From assembly GCF_963526985.1 (NCBI RefSeq), contig NZ_CAURPW010000001.1, positions 1 through 64,000 on the forward strand: 64,000 nucleotides of DNA. The letters are read 5' to 3'. The DNA is from an uncultured Campylobacter sp. Lineage in GTDB: Bacteria > Campylobacterota > Campylobacteria > Campylobacterales > Campylobacteraceae. The position numbers and the translations under genes are program-made. Numbering within the stretch: position 1 is the first letter of the stretch; every line of letters starts with the position of its first letter. Shown here piece by piece: positions 23,559 through 33,429 of this stretch. The notes under the pieces are model-generated. The model searched no databases. It had not been told where the DNA came from and worked only from the letters and a program-made list of their open reading frames with translations.

Positions 23559-24213
23559 CGCAAGCGGACTATGCCTAGGGTACGAGAACGAGCAAAATCT
23601 AATAACGGACGCTAAATTTGACATTTATTCTGATGATTTTGTTTTTATCACGGGGCAAAGCGGTAGCGGTAAATCTACGCTTTTAAAGTCTTTTTACGGC
23701 CAGATGAAGCCAAGTGCGGGTTCTTTGAGCGTTTGTTTGACGGATATGACGGATATAACTCAGCAAAATTTAGACAAACTAAGGCAACGAATCGGCGTGG
23801 TTTTTCAAAATTATCGCTTGATAAGCGAGTGGAATATCGAAAAAAACGTGATGTTGCCGTTGATGATAAAAGGTCTAAGCGCAAGCGTCTGTAAAAATCA
23901 GGCGACAAAGCTCTTAAAGCACGTAAATTTGCTCCATAGAGCCGATAAATTTCCAAACGAGCTAAGCGGTGGAGAACAGCAGCGAGCAGCGATGGCTAGG
24001 GCTTTGGCGCATAATCCCAATTTACTGCTTTGCGACGAGCCGACCGGTAGCCTAGATGAATACTCAAGCGACGTTATTTGGGGACTTTTGCGATCGGCAA
24101 AAGAGTATCTTGGCACTTGTATCGTCGTAGTTACGCACCATATACCGGTCTCGCTAAGAGTGCCTTATAGACATCTGGTTATAGAAAACGGACGCATATA
24201 TGAAATCCTTTAA
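23542..24213 (+). CDS. ftsE: Cell division ATP-binding protein FtsE
   Basis: ATPase of the FtsEX complex that couples septation to peptidoglycan hydrolysis. Walker A GQSGSGKST (38-46), signature LSGGEQQRAAMARAL and Walker B LLLCDEPTGSLD are intact. The ATG at 23542 is chosen because AAGGAG lies 11 nt upstream and the protein then begins MQKIISASGL like other FtsE proteins; an upstream in-frame start at 23518 adds eight arginine-rich residues inside trmB. The gene overlaps ftsX by 14 bp. Confidence 0.92.
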   Translation: MQKIISASGLCLGYENEQNLITDAKFDIYSDDFVFITGQSGSGKSTLLKSFYGQMKPSAGSLSVCLTDMTDITQQNLDKLRQRIGVVFQNYRLISEWNIEKNVMLPLMIKGLSASVCKNQATKLLKHVNLLHRADKFPNELSGGEQQRAAMARALAHNPNLLLCDEPTGSLDEYSSDVIWGLLRSAKEYLGTCIVVVTHHIPVSLRVPYRHLVIENGRIYEIL

Positions 24214-25012
24214 AAATCACCTTAGCGTTATCATCCCGCTCGTAGCCTTGCTTGCGGGTATAGAGTTTATCTTGTCGGCAAATCGCGCCCTTAGCGAATA
24301 CGAAAATATGATGAACAAAGACTATACCATCATCATCGTGAGTCAAAACGAACTAAACGCTACCGACGTAAAGCCGCTTGTTTATACGTTTGAGTCGCTT
24401 GAGCCTCTTAGCTCAAAATCCGTATTAGAAAAGCTCTCAAAGGATATTTCTGCTAAAAATATCGCCGTTTTGCAAGAGGCTTTGCCTAAATTTTACTCGC
24501 TTAGGCTAAATGCCTTCCCAAGCACGCAATACATGAGCGAAATCAAAGATAAAATCGCAAAAATCGCGGGAGTGAGCAGGGTCGAGACCTTTTCTAAAAC
24601 GCACGATAAGGTCTATAAAATTTTACAGCTCGTTAAAAATATTTCGGCGATATTTTCCTGCCTCATCGGACTTATCGGACTTATGCTTATCTTAAAGCAG
24701 ATGCGAATTTGGCTTTACGAGCATAAGGAGCGTATCGAGATCATGACGCTACTTGGCGCTCCTTCGTGGCTAAAATCGGGCGCGCTATATAAAACCGCGC
24801 TGTTTGATTCGTTTATCGCAACCATTTTTACGGTTGTTTTTTACGCGTTTTTGCCTGATTTTCAGCCCGTAAAAGACGCTGCGAGCGGGTTAAATATAAA
24901 TTTCCCCGCAATCGATGCGTTTTATGACGGGGCGATGTTGCTTTTAGTCTCTTTGACGCTTAGTTTTTTAGCCGTTTATACCGTTATGCGAAAGAGTAGA
25001 ACGGGTATATGA
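24200..25012 (+). CDS. ftsX: Cell division membrane protein FtsX
   Basis: A 270-residue membrane partner of FtsE. One span near the N-terminus (HLSVIIPLVALLAGIEFIL), a periplasmic domain of roughly 110 residues, then three spans (about 150-170, 200-220, 240-262), the FtsX topology. FtsX regulates a periplasmic amidase activator; the very next gene encodes an EnvC-like M23 protein, giving the complete module in one operon. It overlaps that gene by 4 bp. Confidence 0.88.
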   Translation: MKSFKNHLSVIIPLVALLAGIEFILSANRALSEYENMMNKDYTIIIVSQNELNATDVKPLVYTFESLEPLSSKSVLEKLSKDISAKNIAVLQEALPKFYSLRLNAFPSTQYMSEIKDKIAKIAGVSRVETFSKTHDKVYKILQLVKNISAIFSCLIGLIGLMLILKQMRIWLYEHKERIEIMTLLGAPSWLKSGALYKTALFDSFIATIFTVVFYAFLPDFQPVKDAASGLNINFPAIDAFYDGAMLLLVSLTLSFLAVYTVMRKSRTGI

Positions 25013-26259
25013 GAGTCGCCTTGCTTTTGCTAGCGGCTTTTTGCGCGCTTTTGGCTAATACTAACGAAAAAATCAGAAACCAAACGACGTATCTTGAGTC
25101 CTCAAAAGACCTTGAAAAACAGCTCAATAAAAAATTAGACGACCTAGCCGGCGACATCATAGGCGGCGAAAAAAGCGTTAAACAAACCGATGATAAGATG
25201 AAAGAGCTCATCATGCAAATAGCGCAGCTGGAAAATAGCGCTAAAAGCGCGGGCAACGAGCTTGATGAGCTGGTAAATCAAAATAAAAATTTAACCCAAA
25301 GTCAAAAAGATATCCAAAAAAGTATCGTGCGTATCATATCAGACGAGTTTTCGTTTGATCTCATAATGCCTAAAGAATACGCCGAGGGCGAAGATAGCAT
25401 CATCGCTACAGAGATACTAAGCAAGTTAAATTCGGTACTAAAAGACGACTTTAACGCGCTTGCCAAGCAGTATGAAAGTACGCAAAATTTGATAAAAACC
25501 CAAAACGATAAGATAGAGGGCATAAAATCAAATTTAAAAAATTTTAAATTCAAGCAAGCCGAGCTAGTTTCCCTGCAAGATAAGCAGATGAAAACGCTGG
25601 CAAATTTAAAGCGAGATAAAGAAATTTATCAAAAGCAGCTCTCGCGCCTGCAAGCTCAACAAGACGAGATCAGAAAGACGCTAGAAGAGCTAAAAATCGT
25701 CGCAAAAAGAGAGAGCGAGGAGGCCAAAAAAGCTCTAGCCGCGCAAAAAGCAGCCGAAGCCAAAGCTCAAAAAAATAAAAAAGATAAAAAAGGCGAGGCC
25801 GGCGTGAGCGCGTCTGAGGGCGACGTGAAACAGTTTGGCTCGAGCTATCAAACTAGCCTTGTAAAAAAATATAGCGGAGAAAAAACGATCGCGCCGCTTG
25901 ACGGTTTTACGGTCAAGCAAAAATTCGGCAACTACGTAGACCCCATCTATAACATCAAAATTTTTAACGAATCGGTCGTGCTAAGCGCAAATTCGCCGGA
26001 CGCAAAGGTAAAAAGCGTATTTAACGGTAAAGTGGTCTTTGCTAAAGAAACCGCGATGCTGGATAAAGTTATAATCATAGAAAATCCAAACGGCATCCAC
26101 ACTATCTACGCGCACCTTAGCCAGATCGCTCCTACCGTAAAAGTAGGCGCTAAAGTGCAAAAAGGCTACGTCATCGGTCGCGTACAGCGAGACCTCACCT
26201 TTGAAGTTACGCAAAAAAACTATCATATAGATCCGCTTGAGATAATCGGCTTAAAATAG
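25009..26259 (+). CDS. EnvC-like murein hydrolase activator (M23 domain)
   Basis: A 416-residue exported protein: signal peptide MRVALLLLAAFCALLANT, a long coiled coil (about 25-250, rich in K/E/Q with heptads) and a C-terminal LytM/M23 domain (about 300-416) with FKQ-type start KQKFGNYVDPIY and IYAHLSQI...VKVGAKVQKGYVIGRV. The usual HxxxD and HxH zinc ligands are incomplete: YAHLS is present, but the first metal motif is replaced by NYVDPIYNIK. As in EnvC, it probably activates an amidase (such as AmiA, encoded downstream) instead of cutting peptidoglycan itself. A stretch AAKKALAAQKAAEAK precedes the domain. Confidence 0.87.
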   Translation: MRVALLLLAAFCALLANTNEKIRNQTTYLESSKDLEKQLNKKLDDLAGDIIGGEKSVKQTDDKMKELIMQIAQLENSAKSAGNELDELVNQNKNLTQSQKDIQKSIVRIISDEFSFDLIMPKEYAEGEDSIIATEILSKLNSVLKDDFNALAKQYESTQNLIKTQNDKIEGIKSNLKNFKFKQAELVSLQDKQMKTLANLKRDKEIYQKQLSRLQAQQDEIRKTLEELKIVAKRESEEAKKALAAQKAAEAKAQKNKKDKKGEAGVSASEGDVKQFGSSYQTSLVKKYSGEKTIAPLDGFTVKQKFGNYVDPIYNIKIFNESVVLSANSPDAKVKSVFNGKVVFAKETAMLDKVIIIENPNGIHTIYAHLSQIAPTVKVGAKVQKGYVIGRVQRDLTFEVTQKNYHIDPLEIIGLK

Positions 26260-26331
26260 CCGTTTTTCGGGCGGATTAGCAAAATTTAAAGCAAATTTAG
26301 TTAAAATCGCAAAATTTTAAGGAGATGAAAA

Positions 26332-27051
26332 ATGGAGAAAAAGAAGCGAATTTTAGTTAAATTTTCAGGCGAGGCGTTAGCCGGAGATAGCGGCTTTGGC
26401 ATAGATAACGCTGTGCTTAAATTTATCGCAAAACAGATAAAAGAGCTAGTAGAAAACGGTATCCAAGTGGGTATCGTTATCGGCGGAGGCAACATCATAC
26501 GCGGAGTTAGCGCGGCTAGAGACGGCATCATAAAGCGCACTAGCGGCGATCACATGGGTATGCTAGCTACCGTGATAAACTCTATCGCGATGAGAGAAGC
26601 TCTAGAGAGCGTAGGCCTAGACGTACGCGTACAAAGCGCGATAAAGATGGAGGCTATCTGCGAAACCTTTATCGTCGGACGCGCAAACAGGCACCTTGAA
26701 AAAGGTCGCGTGGTGATATTTGCCGCAGGCACTGGAAATCCGTTTTTTACTACCGATACGGCTGCGACTCTGCGCGCTATCGAAATCGGCTCGGATATGA
26801 TAATCAAAGCTACGAAAGTAGACGGCGTTTACGATAAAGATCCGAATAAATTCAACGATGCGACACTGCTAAAAGAGCTAAACTACGAGCTTGCTATGAG
26901 CGACGATATCAAAGTGATGGATGATACGGCCATAGCGCTAGCCAAAGATAACTCGCTACCGATCTTAGTCTGTAATATGTTTAAAGACGGGAATTTGCTT
27001 AAAATCATACAAGGCGACGAGAGCGCGTTTTGCTCCGTCGTGAGAAATTAA
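26332..27051 (+). CDS. pyrH: Uridylate kinase
   Basis: Phosphorylates UMP to UDP; hexameric bacterial-type enzyme of the amino acid kinase fold. The N-terminus KRILVKFSGEALAGDSGFGID, IVIGGGNIIRG, GDHMGMLATVINSIAM and the KATKVDGVYDKDPNK loop are characteristic. 239 residues, intact. An AAGGAG site precedes the ATG. The 72-bp gap after the EnvC-like gene could hold a promoter. It is followed 15 bp later by rpoZ. Confidence 0.95.
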   Translation: MEKKKRILVKFSGEALAGDSGFGIDNAVLKFIAKQIKELVENGIQVGIVIGGGNIIRGVSAARDGIIKRTSGDHMGMLATVINSIAMREALESVGLDVRVQSAIKMEAICETFIVGRANRHLEKGRVVIFAAGTGNPFFTTDTAATLRAIEIGSDMIIKATKVDGVYDKDPNKFNDATLLKELNYELAMSDDIKVMDDTAIALAKDNSLPILVCNMFKDGNLLKIIQGDESAFCSVVRN

Positions 27052-27066
27052 ATTTAAGGAGAATAA

Positions 27067-27285
27067 ATGAGATCTGAAGAAGTAGCGGCAAGAGCTTTAA
27101 AACTCGTCGGAGACGATAGATATAAGCTCGCTCTAGTCGTAGTCAAAAGAGCCGAGGCGCTAGCCGGCGGAGCAAAAAGCCTGCTTGATATCGACGTTAG
27201 CAAGATGAAATTTGCCGATATCGCATTGCGCGAGATAGCTGAGGGCAAAATAGCTTTAGAGGGTATAGTTGAAGCAGCCAAATAG
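27067..27285 (+). CDS. rpoZ: RNA polymerase omega subunit
   Basis: A 72-residue omega subunit that stabilises the beta' subunit and mediates ppGpp sensitivity. The N-terminus MRSEEVAARALKLVGDDRYKLALVVVKRAEAL matches the omega consensus, including the RYxLxxxxxxRAxxL helix. AAGGAG precedes the ATG. The adjacent spoT overlaps by 17 bp; rpoZ-spoT linkage is widespread in bacteria. Confidence 0.93.
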   Translation: MRSEEVAARALKLVGDDRYKLALVVVKRAEALAGGAKSLLDIDVSKMKFADIALREIAEGKIALEGIVEAAK

Positions 27286-29467
27286 CGGATTTTTACTAGA
27301 GCAGCTAATAGACGACGTGCTTGCATGCAAAGACGTATCGCAGGCACGTGCGCTACTTAGCTCGCTAGTGTGCTTTACTCTGAATTTAGAGCGCGCCGTC
27401 GAGTGTTGCGTCATCTCTCATGCCGGACAGTTTAGAAAAAGCGGCGAACCCTACGCCATACACCCTATCCTAGTAGCCTGCATCGTAGCGCATATGGGCG
27501 GGGATGAGGATATGATTATCGCCGCCTTGCTGCACGACGTGGTCGAGGATACGGATAGATCGATAGAAAGCGTACGCGAGGACTTTGGCGAAGAGGTAGC
27601 AAAGCTAGTCGAAGGACTAACTAAAATCGTAGCCATCAGAGAGGACAAACTGGCAAGCTCCGAGTCAAACGAACGCCTGGCGGCGTCAGCTATGACCTTT
27701 CGCAAGATGCTGCTTATATCTATCGAGGACGTGAGGGTGCTCGTGGTGAAGCTTTGCGATAGATTGCATAATATGCTCACGCTAGAGGCATTGCGCCCCG
27801 AAAAGCAAAAGCGAATCGCCGAAGAGACGCTGATGGTTTATGCTCCTATCGCGCATAAATTAGGTATCTCGTCCATAAAAAACGTACTTGACGATCTTAG
27901 TTTTAAATACGCTTTACCCGAAGAATACAAAAAAATAGACGACTATCTAAACGAGCATAAGCAACAGCTCGTACTAAAGCTAAACGCGTTTACCGATAAA
28001 ATTTTTCAAATTTTGCTTGAAAACGGTTTTAGCGAAACAGACTTTGAGATACAAAAGCGGGTCAAGCATCACTACTCTATCTATCTAAAAATGCAGCGAA
28101 AAGGCATCTCTATAGAAGAGGTGCTTGATCTGCTAGCTGCTCGCGTGCTGGTTAAAGAGCCGCAGGATTGCTATTTGGTGCTTGGAAATTTACATATAAA
28201 TTTTAACCCTCTAATCTCGCGTTTTAAAGACTATATCGCGCTCCCTAAGCAAAACGGTTACCAGACCATACACACGACGATATTTGATAACAAAAGCATC
28301 TTTGAGGTGCAAATTCGTACCTTTGATATGCATAAAACCGCAGAGTACGGCGTCGCGGCGCACTGGAAATATAAAAGCGGCGGCTTTTTAAACCCAAAAC
28401 TCGACTGGCTAAGCGACATCAGCGGCATAGAAAACGGCATAGAAGAGGCGAACGAAAATCCAGAGGAGCTCTACGAATACGCAAAAGATAGCCTCTATGT
28501 AGAAGACGTTGCGGTTTATTCGCCGAAGGGAGATATATTTACGCTTCCTCGCGGCGCGACCGCGCTTGATTATGCTTACGAGATACATACGCAAGTAGGA
28601 CTATACGCAAAAGAGGCCTATGTAAACCGTATGCGAGTGCCGCTACTAACGGAGCTAAAAAACGGCGACATAGTAAGCATCGTAACGGGCGATGAGCCAA
28701 AATACCGTTGTTCGTGGCTAGGCAGCGTAAAAACTGGCAAGGCTAGAGCTACGATACGCTCATACTGCAAGCAAAAGATAAGAGATATAAATAACATGGT
28801 CGCGCTTGAGATTTTAAGCGGGATTTTCGGCGTTCCTTCCGAAACTATATCGCAGTGGGTGGATAGCGAAAATTTAACCAAGAAGATTTTTAAGGCCGCA
28901 TTTGACTCGGTCTACTTACAAGACATCGTAAACGCGCTAAAAAAATACGTAAAAAAAGACCGTCCGTTTGCCATCGCGCTAACGGATAAATATAACGTAA
29001 AAAAGCAAAAATTTGAAAATATTGTGATTTACTCAAACCACAAAATAAATAGCGTAGAGTTTGATTATTGTTGCAATCCAAAGCGCGGCGACGATATCGT
29101 GGGATTTAGAAACTACCATCACGTTACCGTTCATCACAAGCTTTGCGAACGGTTTATGAAGCTGGCGGAGGAGAAAAACGAGATGATTTTCGTCAAATGG
29201 ACGAAGATCGCTCCGCATAGATTTAAGATTATTTTGAGCCTTGAAAACAGGCGCGGGTCGCTAGCCGAGTTTTTAACTTTTATGGCGAAAATGCAAATCG
29301 ACCTCGTAACGATCAGCCTTACGGAAACCAGAGAAGCTACGGCCGACCTTTTTGAGCTAACGATCGAGCTTGGCGAAAATTTAAACGTGAACGAAATAAA
29401 AGAGCGGCTAAAAGATCGCTACAAGATCATTGACTTCGTGTCGCTTGACGACGCATACGGACATTAA
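27269..29467 (+). CDS. spoT: Bifunctional (p)ppGpp synthetase/hydrolase
   Basis: Controls the stringent response. The 732-residue RSH protein has an N-terminal HD hydrolase domain (HAGQFRKSGEPYAIHP 51-66, HDVVEDT from 89), a synthetase domain (RFKDYIALPKQNGYQTIHTT), a TGS domain (DIFTLPRGATALDYAYEIHT) and a C-terminal ACT domain. Both enzymatic domains look complete. The start is taken as TTG within rpoZ, because no ATG precedes the conserved N-terminal region. It is the only RSH gene in the window, and epsilonproteobacteria normally have just one. Confidence 0.94.
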   Translation: MKQPNSGFLLEQLIDDVLACKDVSQARALLSSLVCFTLNLERAVECCVISHAGQFRKSGEPYAIHPILVACIVAHMGGDEDMIIAALLHDVVEDTDRSIESVREDFGEEVAKLVEGLTKIVAIREDKLASSESNERLAASAMTFRKMLLISIEDVRVLVVKLCDRLHNMLTLEALRPEKQKRIAEETLMVYAPIAHKLGISSIKNVLDDLSFKYALPEEYKKIDDYLNEHKQQLVLKLNAFTDKIFQILLENGFSETDFEIQKRVKHHYSIYLKMQRKGISIEEVLDLLAARVLVKEPQDCYLVLGNLHINFNPLISRFKDYIALPKQNGYQTIHTTIFDNKSIFEVQIRTFDMHKTAEYGVAAHWKYKSGGFLNPKLDWLSDISGIENGIEEANENPEELYEYAKDSLYVEDVAVYSPKGDIFTLPRGATALDYAYEIHTQVGLYAKEAYVNRMRVPLLTELKNGDIVSIVTGDEPKYRCSWLGSVKTGKARATIRSYCKQKIRDINNMVALEILSGIFGVPSETISQWVDSENLTKKIFKAAFDSVYLQDIVNALKKYVKKDRPFAIALTDKYNVKKQKFENIVIYSNHKINSVEFDYCCNPKRGDDIVGFRNYHHVTVHHKLCERFMKLAEEKNEMIFVKWTKIAPHRFKIILSLENRRGSLAEFLTFMAKMQIDLVTISLTETREATADLFELTIELGENLNVNEIKERLKDRYKIIDFVSLDDAYGH

Positions 29468-29484
29468 TAAATTTAGGAGAGAAA

Positions 29485-30693
29485 ATGGGCGAAAATTTGA
29501 GCAAAATAATGAGCGAGATAAAAAAAGGCGTCGCCGAGATGATAGACGAGGAACGCATAGAAAATTTAGTAAAAAACTACTACGAAAAAGGCGAAAATTT
29601 CTACGTTAAAGCAGGCTTTGACCCGACGGCTCCGGATTTGCACCTAGGACATTCCGTGGTGCTTCAAAAGATGGCATTTTTACAAAAGCACGGCGCGATA
29701 GTGCAGTTTTTGATAGGCGACTTTACCGGGCAGATCGGCGATCCAAGCGGCAAATCGGCTACTAGAAAAAAGCTTGACGCAGATACCGTTAAGAAAAACG
29801 CCAAAACCTACGAGGAGCAGGTGTTTAAAATTCTAGATCCGAGCAAAACGCGCATAATGTTTAACTCAAAATGGTGTAACGAGCTGGGGGCTGCGGGTAT
29901 CGTGGAGCTAACCAGCACCTTTCCCGTGGCTAGGATGCTTGAGCGCGACGACTTTGAAAAACGTCTAAATGCGGGCAGTCCGATATCTATCAGCGAGTTT
30001 TTGTATCCGCTTTTGCAGGGTTACGATAGCGTCGCGATGAAATGCGATATCGAAATGGGCGGCACGGATCAGAAATTTAACCTTCTAATGGGGCGAACTT
30101 TACAGCGAGTTTATAACGTCGGTAAAGAACAAGCCGTCATTATGATGCCGCTTTTAGAGGGGCTTGACGGCGTAAATAAAATGAGCAAGAGCCTAGGAAA
30201 CTATATCGGCGTGACTGACGTGCCAAACGATATGTTTGCTAAGACGCTAAGTATCAGCGACGAGCTTATGTGGCGTTGGTACGAGCTTTTAAGCGAGAAA
30301 AGCACCGAGGAAATCGCAAATTTAAAAGCGGACGTAGCTAGCGGCAAAGCTCACCCAAAAGCCGTAAAAGAGGCTCTTGCGCTAGAAATCACGGCTAGAT
30401 ATAACGGCGAAGCTGCGGCAAAAGAGGCAAAGGCTGAATTTGACCGCGTGCACTCGCAAAATCAAATCCCTACCGAAATAGCCGAATTTGAGCTAAAAGC
30501 GGGCGTTTGGGTGGTAGAAGCTCTAACGGCGTGCGGGCTAGCTAGCTCAAACTCTCAAGCCCGCCGCGATATCGCCGCAAACGCCGTCAGTATAAACCAA
30601 AAAAAGCTAAGCGACGAGCAGTTAAAGCTAGAAGCGGGCGAATATATCTTGCAGGTAGGCAAGCGAAAATTTGCGAAATTAAAGGTAACGTGA
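29485..30693 (+). CDS. tyrS: Tyrosyl-tRNA synthetase
   Basis: Class I synthetase charging tRNA-Tyr. GFDPTAPDLHLGHSVVL (44-60) holds the HIGH-type motif (HLGH), LLQGYDS and GGTDQKFN are the tyrosine-binding segments, and KMSKS follows DGVNK. A C-terminal S4-like domain (ASSNSQARRDIAANAVSIN) binds tRNA. 402 residues, intact, RBS taggag. The last bases overlap the next gene. Confidence 0.95.
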   Translation: MGENLSKIMSEIKKGVAEMIDEERIENLVKNYYEKGENFYVKAGFDPTAPDLHLGHSVVLQKMAFLQKHGAIVQFLIGDFTGQIGDPSGKSATRKKLDADTVKKNAKTYEEQVFKILDPSKTRIMFNSKWCNELGAAGIVELTSTFPVARMLERDDFEKRLNAGSPISISEFLYPLLQGYDSVAMKCDIEMGGTDQKFNLLMGRTLQRVYNVGKEQAVIMMPLLEGLDGVNKMSKSLGNYIGVTDVPNDMFAKTLSISDELMWRWYELLSEKSTEEIANLKADVASGKAHPKAVKEALALEITARYNGEAAAKEAKAEFDRVHSQNQIPTEIAEFELKAGVWVVEALTACGLASSNSQARRDIAANAVSINQKKLSDEQLKLEAGEYILQVGKRKFAKLKVT

Positions 30694-31781
30694 TGTCGGT
30701 AAAAATCGGAAAATACGAGATAGCCCACCCTATAATCCAAGGCGGAATGGGGCTTGGCATCAGCTGGGATAGGCTCGCCGGAAACGTCAGCCTAGAAGGC
30801 GGCCTAGGCGTCATAAGCTCTGTGGGAACGGGCTACTACGAAGGGCGAAAATACATCACCAAAGAGCTAAACGCCAAGCCTTACGGTAGCGGAAATTTTT
30901 ACTCGCGCGCGGGGCTAAAAGCCGTTATCGATAATGCGCGTAAAATTTGCGGCGACAGGCCTCTTGGAGTAAATATCCTATATGCTAGCAACGACTACGA
31001 TCGTATCGTAAAAGACGCCTGCGACCACGGCATAAACGTGATCATCACGGGCGCTGGCTTGCCTACGAATTTGCCCGAATTTACCGAGGGTTTCCCCGAT
31101 GTCGCTTTGGTACCCATCGTATCGTCGGCAAAGGCGCTAAAAATAATCTGCAAACGCTGGCAGGGACGCTACGGCAGGCTTCCTGACGCCGTGGTACTTG
31201 AAGGGCCTCTTAGCGGCGGTCATCAGGGCTTTACCTACGAGCAGTGCCTAGATCCCGCGTATAGCCTAGAAAATTTAATCCCGCAAGTAGCGGCCGAGAT
31301 CAAAGAGTGGGGGGATATCCCGCTATTTGCCGCAGGCGGTATCTGGGATAAAAGCGACATCGACAGGGCGATCAGCCTAGGCGCAAACGGCGTACAGATG
31401 GGCACTCGCTTTATCGGCACTTACGAGTGCGACGCCTCGGAGGAATTTAAGCAAGTACTTTTAAACTGCAAAAAAGAGGACATCGAGCTAATCAAAAGTC
31501 CCGTAGGATATCCTGCTCGCGGCGTCAGGACGAATTTGCTAAATTTAGTGGATAAACGCCAGGGGCCCAAAATTAGCTGCGTAAGCAACTGCGTAAGCCC
31601 GTGCCAGCGCGGCAAGGAAGCCAAAGAAGTCGGCTACTGTATCGCAGACCGTCTTTACGACGCATTTGCGGGACGAAAGGACACTGGACTGTTTTTCACC
31701 GGCGCCAACGGATACAGGCTAAACGAGATCATAAGCGTAAAAGAGCTATTTGAAAAACTGATAAATGGCGAAGATAGTTAA
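30693..31781 (+). CDS. Nitronate monooxygenase-family flavoprotein
   Basis: FMN-dependent TIM-barrel enzyme of the 2-nitropropane dioxygenase family: IIQGGMGLGISWDRLAGNVS at the N-terminus, GVNILYAS, VLEGPLSGGHQG and PLFAAGGIWDKSDIDRAISLGANGVQMGTRF. A late cysteine-rich piece (ISCVSNCVSPCQRG) is notable; such proteins may bind an iron-sulfur cluster or zinc there. The family oxidises alkyl nitronates, but the real substrate in Campylobacter is unknown. Linkage to tyrS and amiA is conserved in C. jejuni (from memory). The ATG at 30693 overlaps the tyrS stop (TGATG); a GTG at 30690 is possible. Confidence 0.86.
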   Translation: MSVKIGKYEIAHPIIQGGMGLGISWDRLAGNVSLEGGLGVISSVGTGYYEGRKYITKELNAKPYGSGNFYSRAGLKAVIDNARKICGDRPLGVNILYASNDYDRIVKDACDHGINVIITGAGLPTNLPEFTEGFPDVALVPIVSSAKALKIICKRWQGRYGRLPDAVVLEGPLSGGHQGFTYEQCLDPAYSLENLIPQVAAEIKEWGDIPLFAAGGIWDKSDIDRAISLGANGVQMGTRFIGTYECDASEEFKQVLLNCKKEDIELIKSPVGYPARGVRTNLLNLVDKRQGPKISCVSNCVSPCQRGKEAKEVGYCIADRLYDAFAGRKDTGLFFTGANGYRLNEIISVKELFEKLINGEDS

Positions 31782-33429
31782 AGTATTTTTAATATTTTTA
31801 TTCTTTCTTACCGGCGCGGTTTATGCCAGCGCTTTATCGAGCCTAGATAAATTCGATAAAAATTTCGCTAGCGCAAGCAATAAAGATAAAATCGCCATGC
31901 ACCAAGAACTAAGGACGCTTTACGTAAAATCCATAATGGAAAATAACGTAAATTTAAGAGCCGAAAGCCTAAAAAGGCTAATAAAAAGCTCCAAAACATT
32001 AGGGCTTGATAGCAAGTCGTACGAAAAAGAGCTAGCTGGCATACCGCAGCCAAAGAGCGCTAGCCCTAAACAAGAGTCCAAACCCGTCAAAGAAATCAAA
32101 GCAAAAGAGCCGGAGCAAAAAGAACCGGTTAAGTTAAAACAGCTTTCATCCGCTCCGCTATCTAGCAAAAACGCGCAAAACGTAAAGACGCAGACGCTAT
32201 ATCTGCTAGAAGCGGCAGATACGGGCGGTAAGCTGGAGCTAAAATTTAGTCGTCCTTTAGACGGCGGCGACGTAAAAAAGACCGATCTAAATCAAAAAGG
32301 TTCATATAAAAGCATATATGAATTTAAGGGCATTTGGAGCGGGGGTAAACCGCAGAGGATCAAAAATTATCTAGTCGACGAGATTCGCATTAGCCAGTTT
32401 GACGCAAATACCGTCAGAGTCGTATTCGTCGATAAATTTAAGCATAATTTAAAGCTACGCGTCCAAAATCAATCCGTGATATTTTCAAAAGCAACCGCTC
32501 AAAATTCGGATTCTTTAAGCACTAAAACGCCGGAAACCAAAAGCAAAGAAAATTTAAAAGAGCCTCAAAAAGCTCAAATAGAACCAAAACAGAACGAGAA
32601 AATTCAGCCTAAAAATCAGCAAACCAAAGCCGAGCAAGCCGCTAAATCCGCCCAAAACGACCAAGAAATCGCTCCAAAAGCTAAGCCTGAGGAGGAGACG
32701 CCCGTTCCTTTGGCAAAAACAGCAAGTACTAAAAAAATCACAAGCGCGAAGGGCAAAGTTATCGTCCTTGACGCGGGGCACGGCGGCGACGATCCAGGCG
32801 CCGTAAACGGTCAGCTCAAAGAAAAAAATATCGTGCTAAGTATCGCTCAAAAGGCGGGCAAAGAGCTGCAAGGACGCGGCTACAAGGTTTATTACACGCG
32901 CAGCAAGGATAAATTTATTAACCTTCGCGACCGCACGAAGTATGCAAACGACAAGGCTGCGGATCTTTTCATATCTATCCACGCAAATGCCGCGCCAACC
33001 AAGGCAAAGACCGCCTCTATGCGAGGTATCGAGACTTTTTTCCTCTCGCCGGCTCGCTCCGAGCGTAGCAAAAACGCCGCCGCACTCGAAAATAAATCGG
33101 ACGTCGACGAGATGAACTATTTTTCTAAGCAGACATTTTTAAATTTCCTTAATCGCGAGAAAATCATCGCCTCAAACAAGCTAGCTATCGACGTTCAGCG
33201 TGAAGTTTTGGCGCAGGCTAAAACCGTGATACCAAAGACCGCCGACGGCGGCGTGCGCGAGGCTCCGTTTTGGGTACTAGTAGGCGCTTTGATGCCAGCG
33301 GTCCTAGTCGAAGTCGGCTATATCACGCATCCTAGCGAGGGCGAGCTAATAAACAACTCAAAGTACCAAGACGCCCTAGCCAAGGGGCTTGCAGACGGCG
33401 TAGACGTCTATTTTTCAAATCAGCGATGA
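31765..33429 (+). CDS. amiA: N-acetylmuramoyl-L-alanine amidase
   Basis: Periplasmic zinc amidase that cuts the stem peptide from MurNAc during cell separation. Signal peptide (MAKIVKVFLIFLFFLTGAVYAS), a helical N-terminal part, an AMIN-like domain (about 150-235), a low-complexity K/P/E/Q linker (about 245-325) and the Amidase_3 domain from VIVLDAGHGGDDPGAVN to the end, with SIHANA and VEVGYITHPSE carrying catalytic residues. It probably acts with the FtsEX/EnvC-like system encoded upstream. 554 residues; overlaps the preceding gene by 17 bp and mnmC by 4 bp. Confidence 0.93.
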   Translation: MAKIVKVFLIFLFFLTGAVYASALSSLDKFDKNFASASNKDKIAMHQELRTLYVKSIMENNVNLRAESLKRLIKSSKTLGLDSKSYEKELAGIPQPKSASPKQESKPVKEIKAKEPEQKEPVKLKQLSSAPLSSKNAQNVKTQTLYLLEAADTGGKLELKFSRPLDGGDVKKTDLNQKGSYKSIYEFKGIWSGGKPQRIKNYLVDEIRISQFDANTVRVVFVDKFKHNLKLRVQNQSVIFSKATAQNSDSLSTKTPETKSKENLKEPQKAQIEPKQNEKIQPKNQQTKAEQAAKSAQNDQEIAPKAKPEEETPVPLAKTASTKKITSAKGKVIVLDAGHGGDDPGAVNGQLKEKNIVLSIAQKAGKELQGRGYKVYYTRSKDKFINLRDRTKYANDKAADLFISIHANAAPTKAKTASMRGIETFFLSPARSERSKNAAALENKSDVDEMNYFSKQTFLNFLNREKIIASNKLAIDVQREVLAQAKTVIPKTADGGVREAPFWVLVGALMPAVLVEVGYITHPSEGELINNSKYQDALAKGLADGVDVYFSNQR

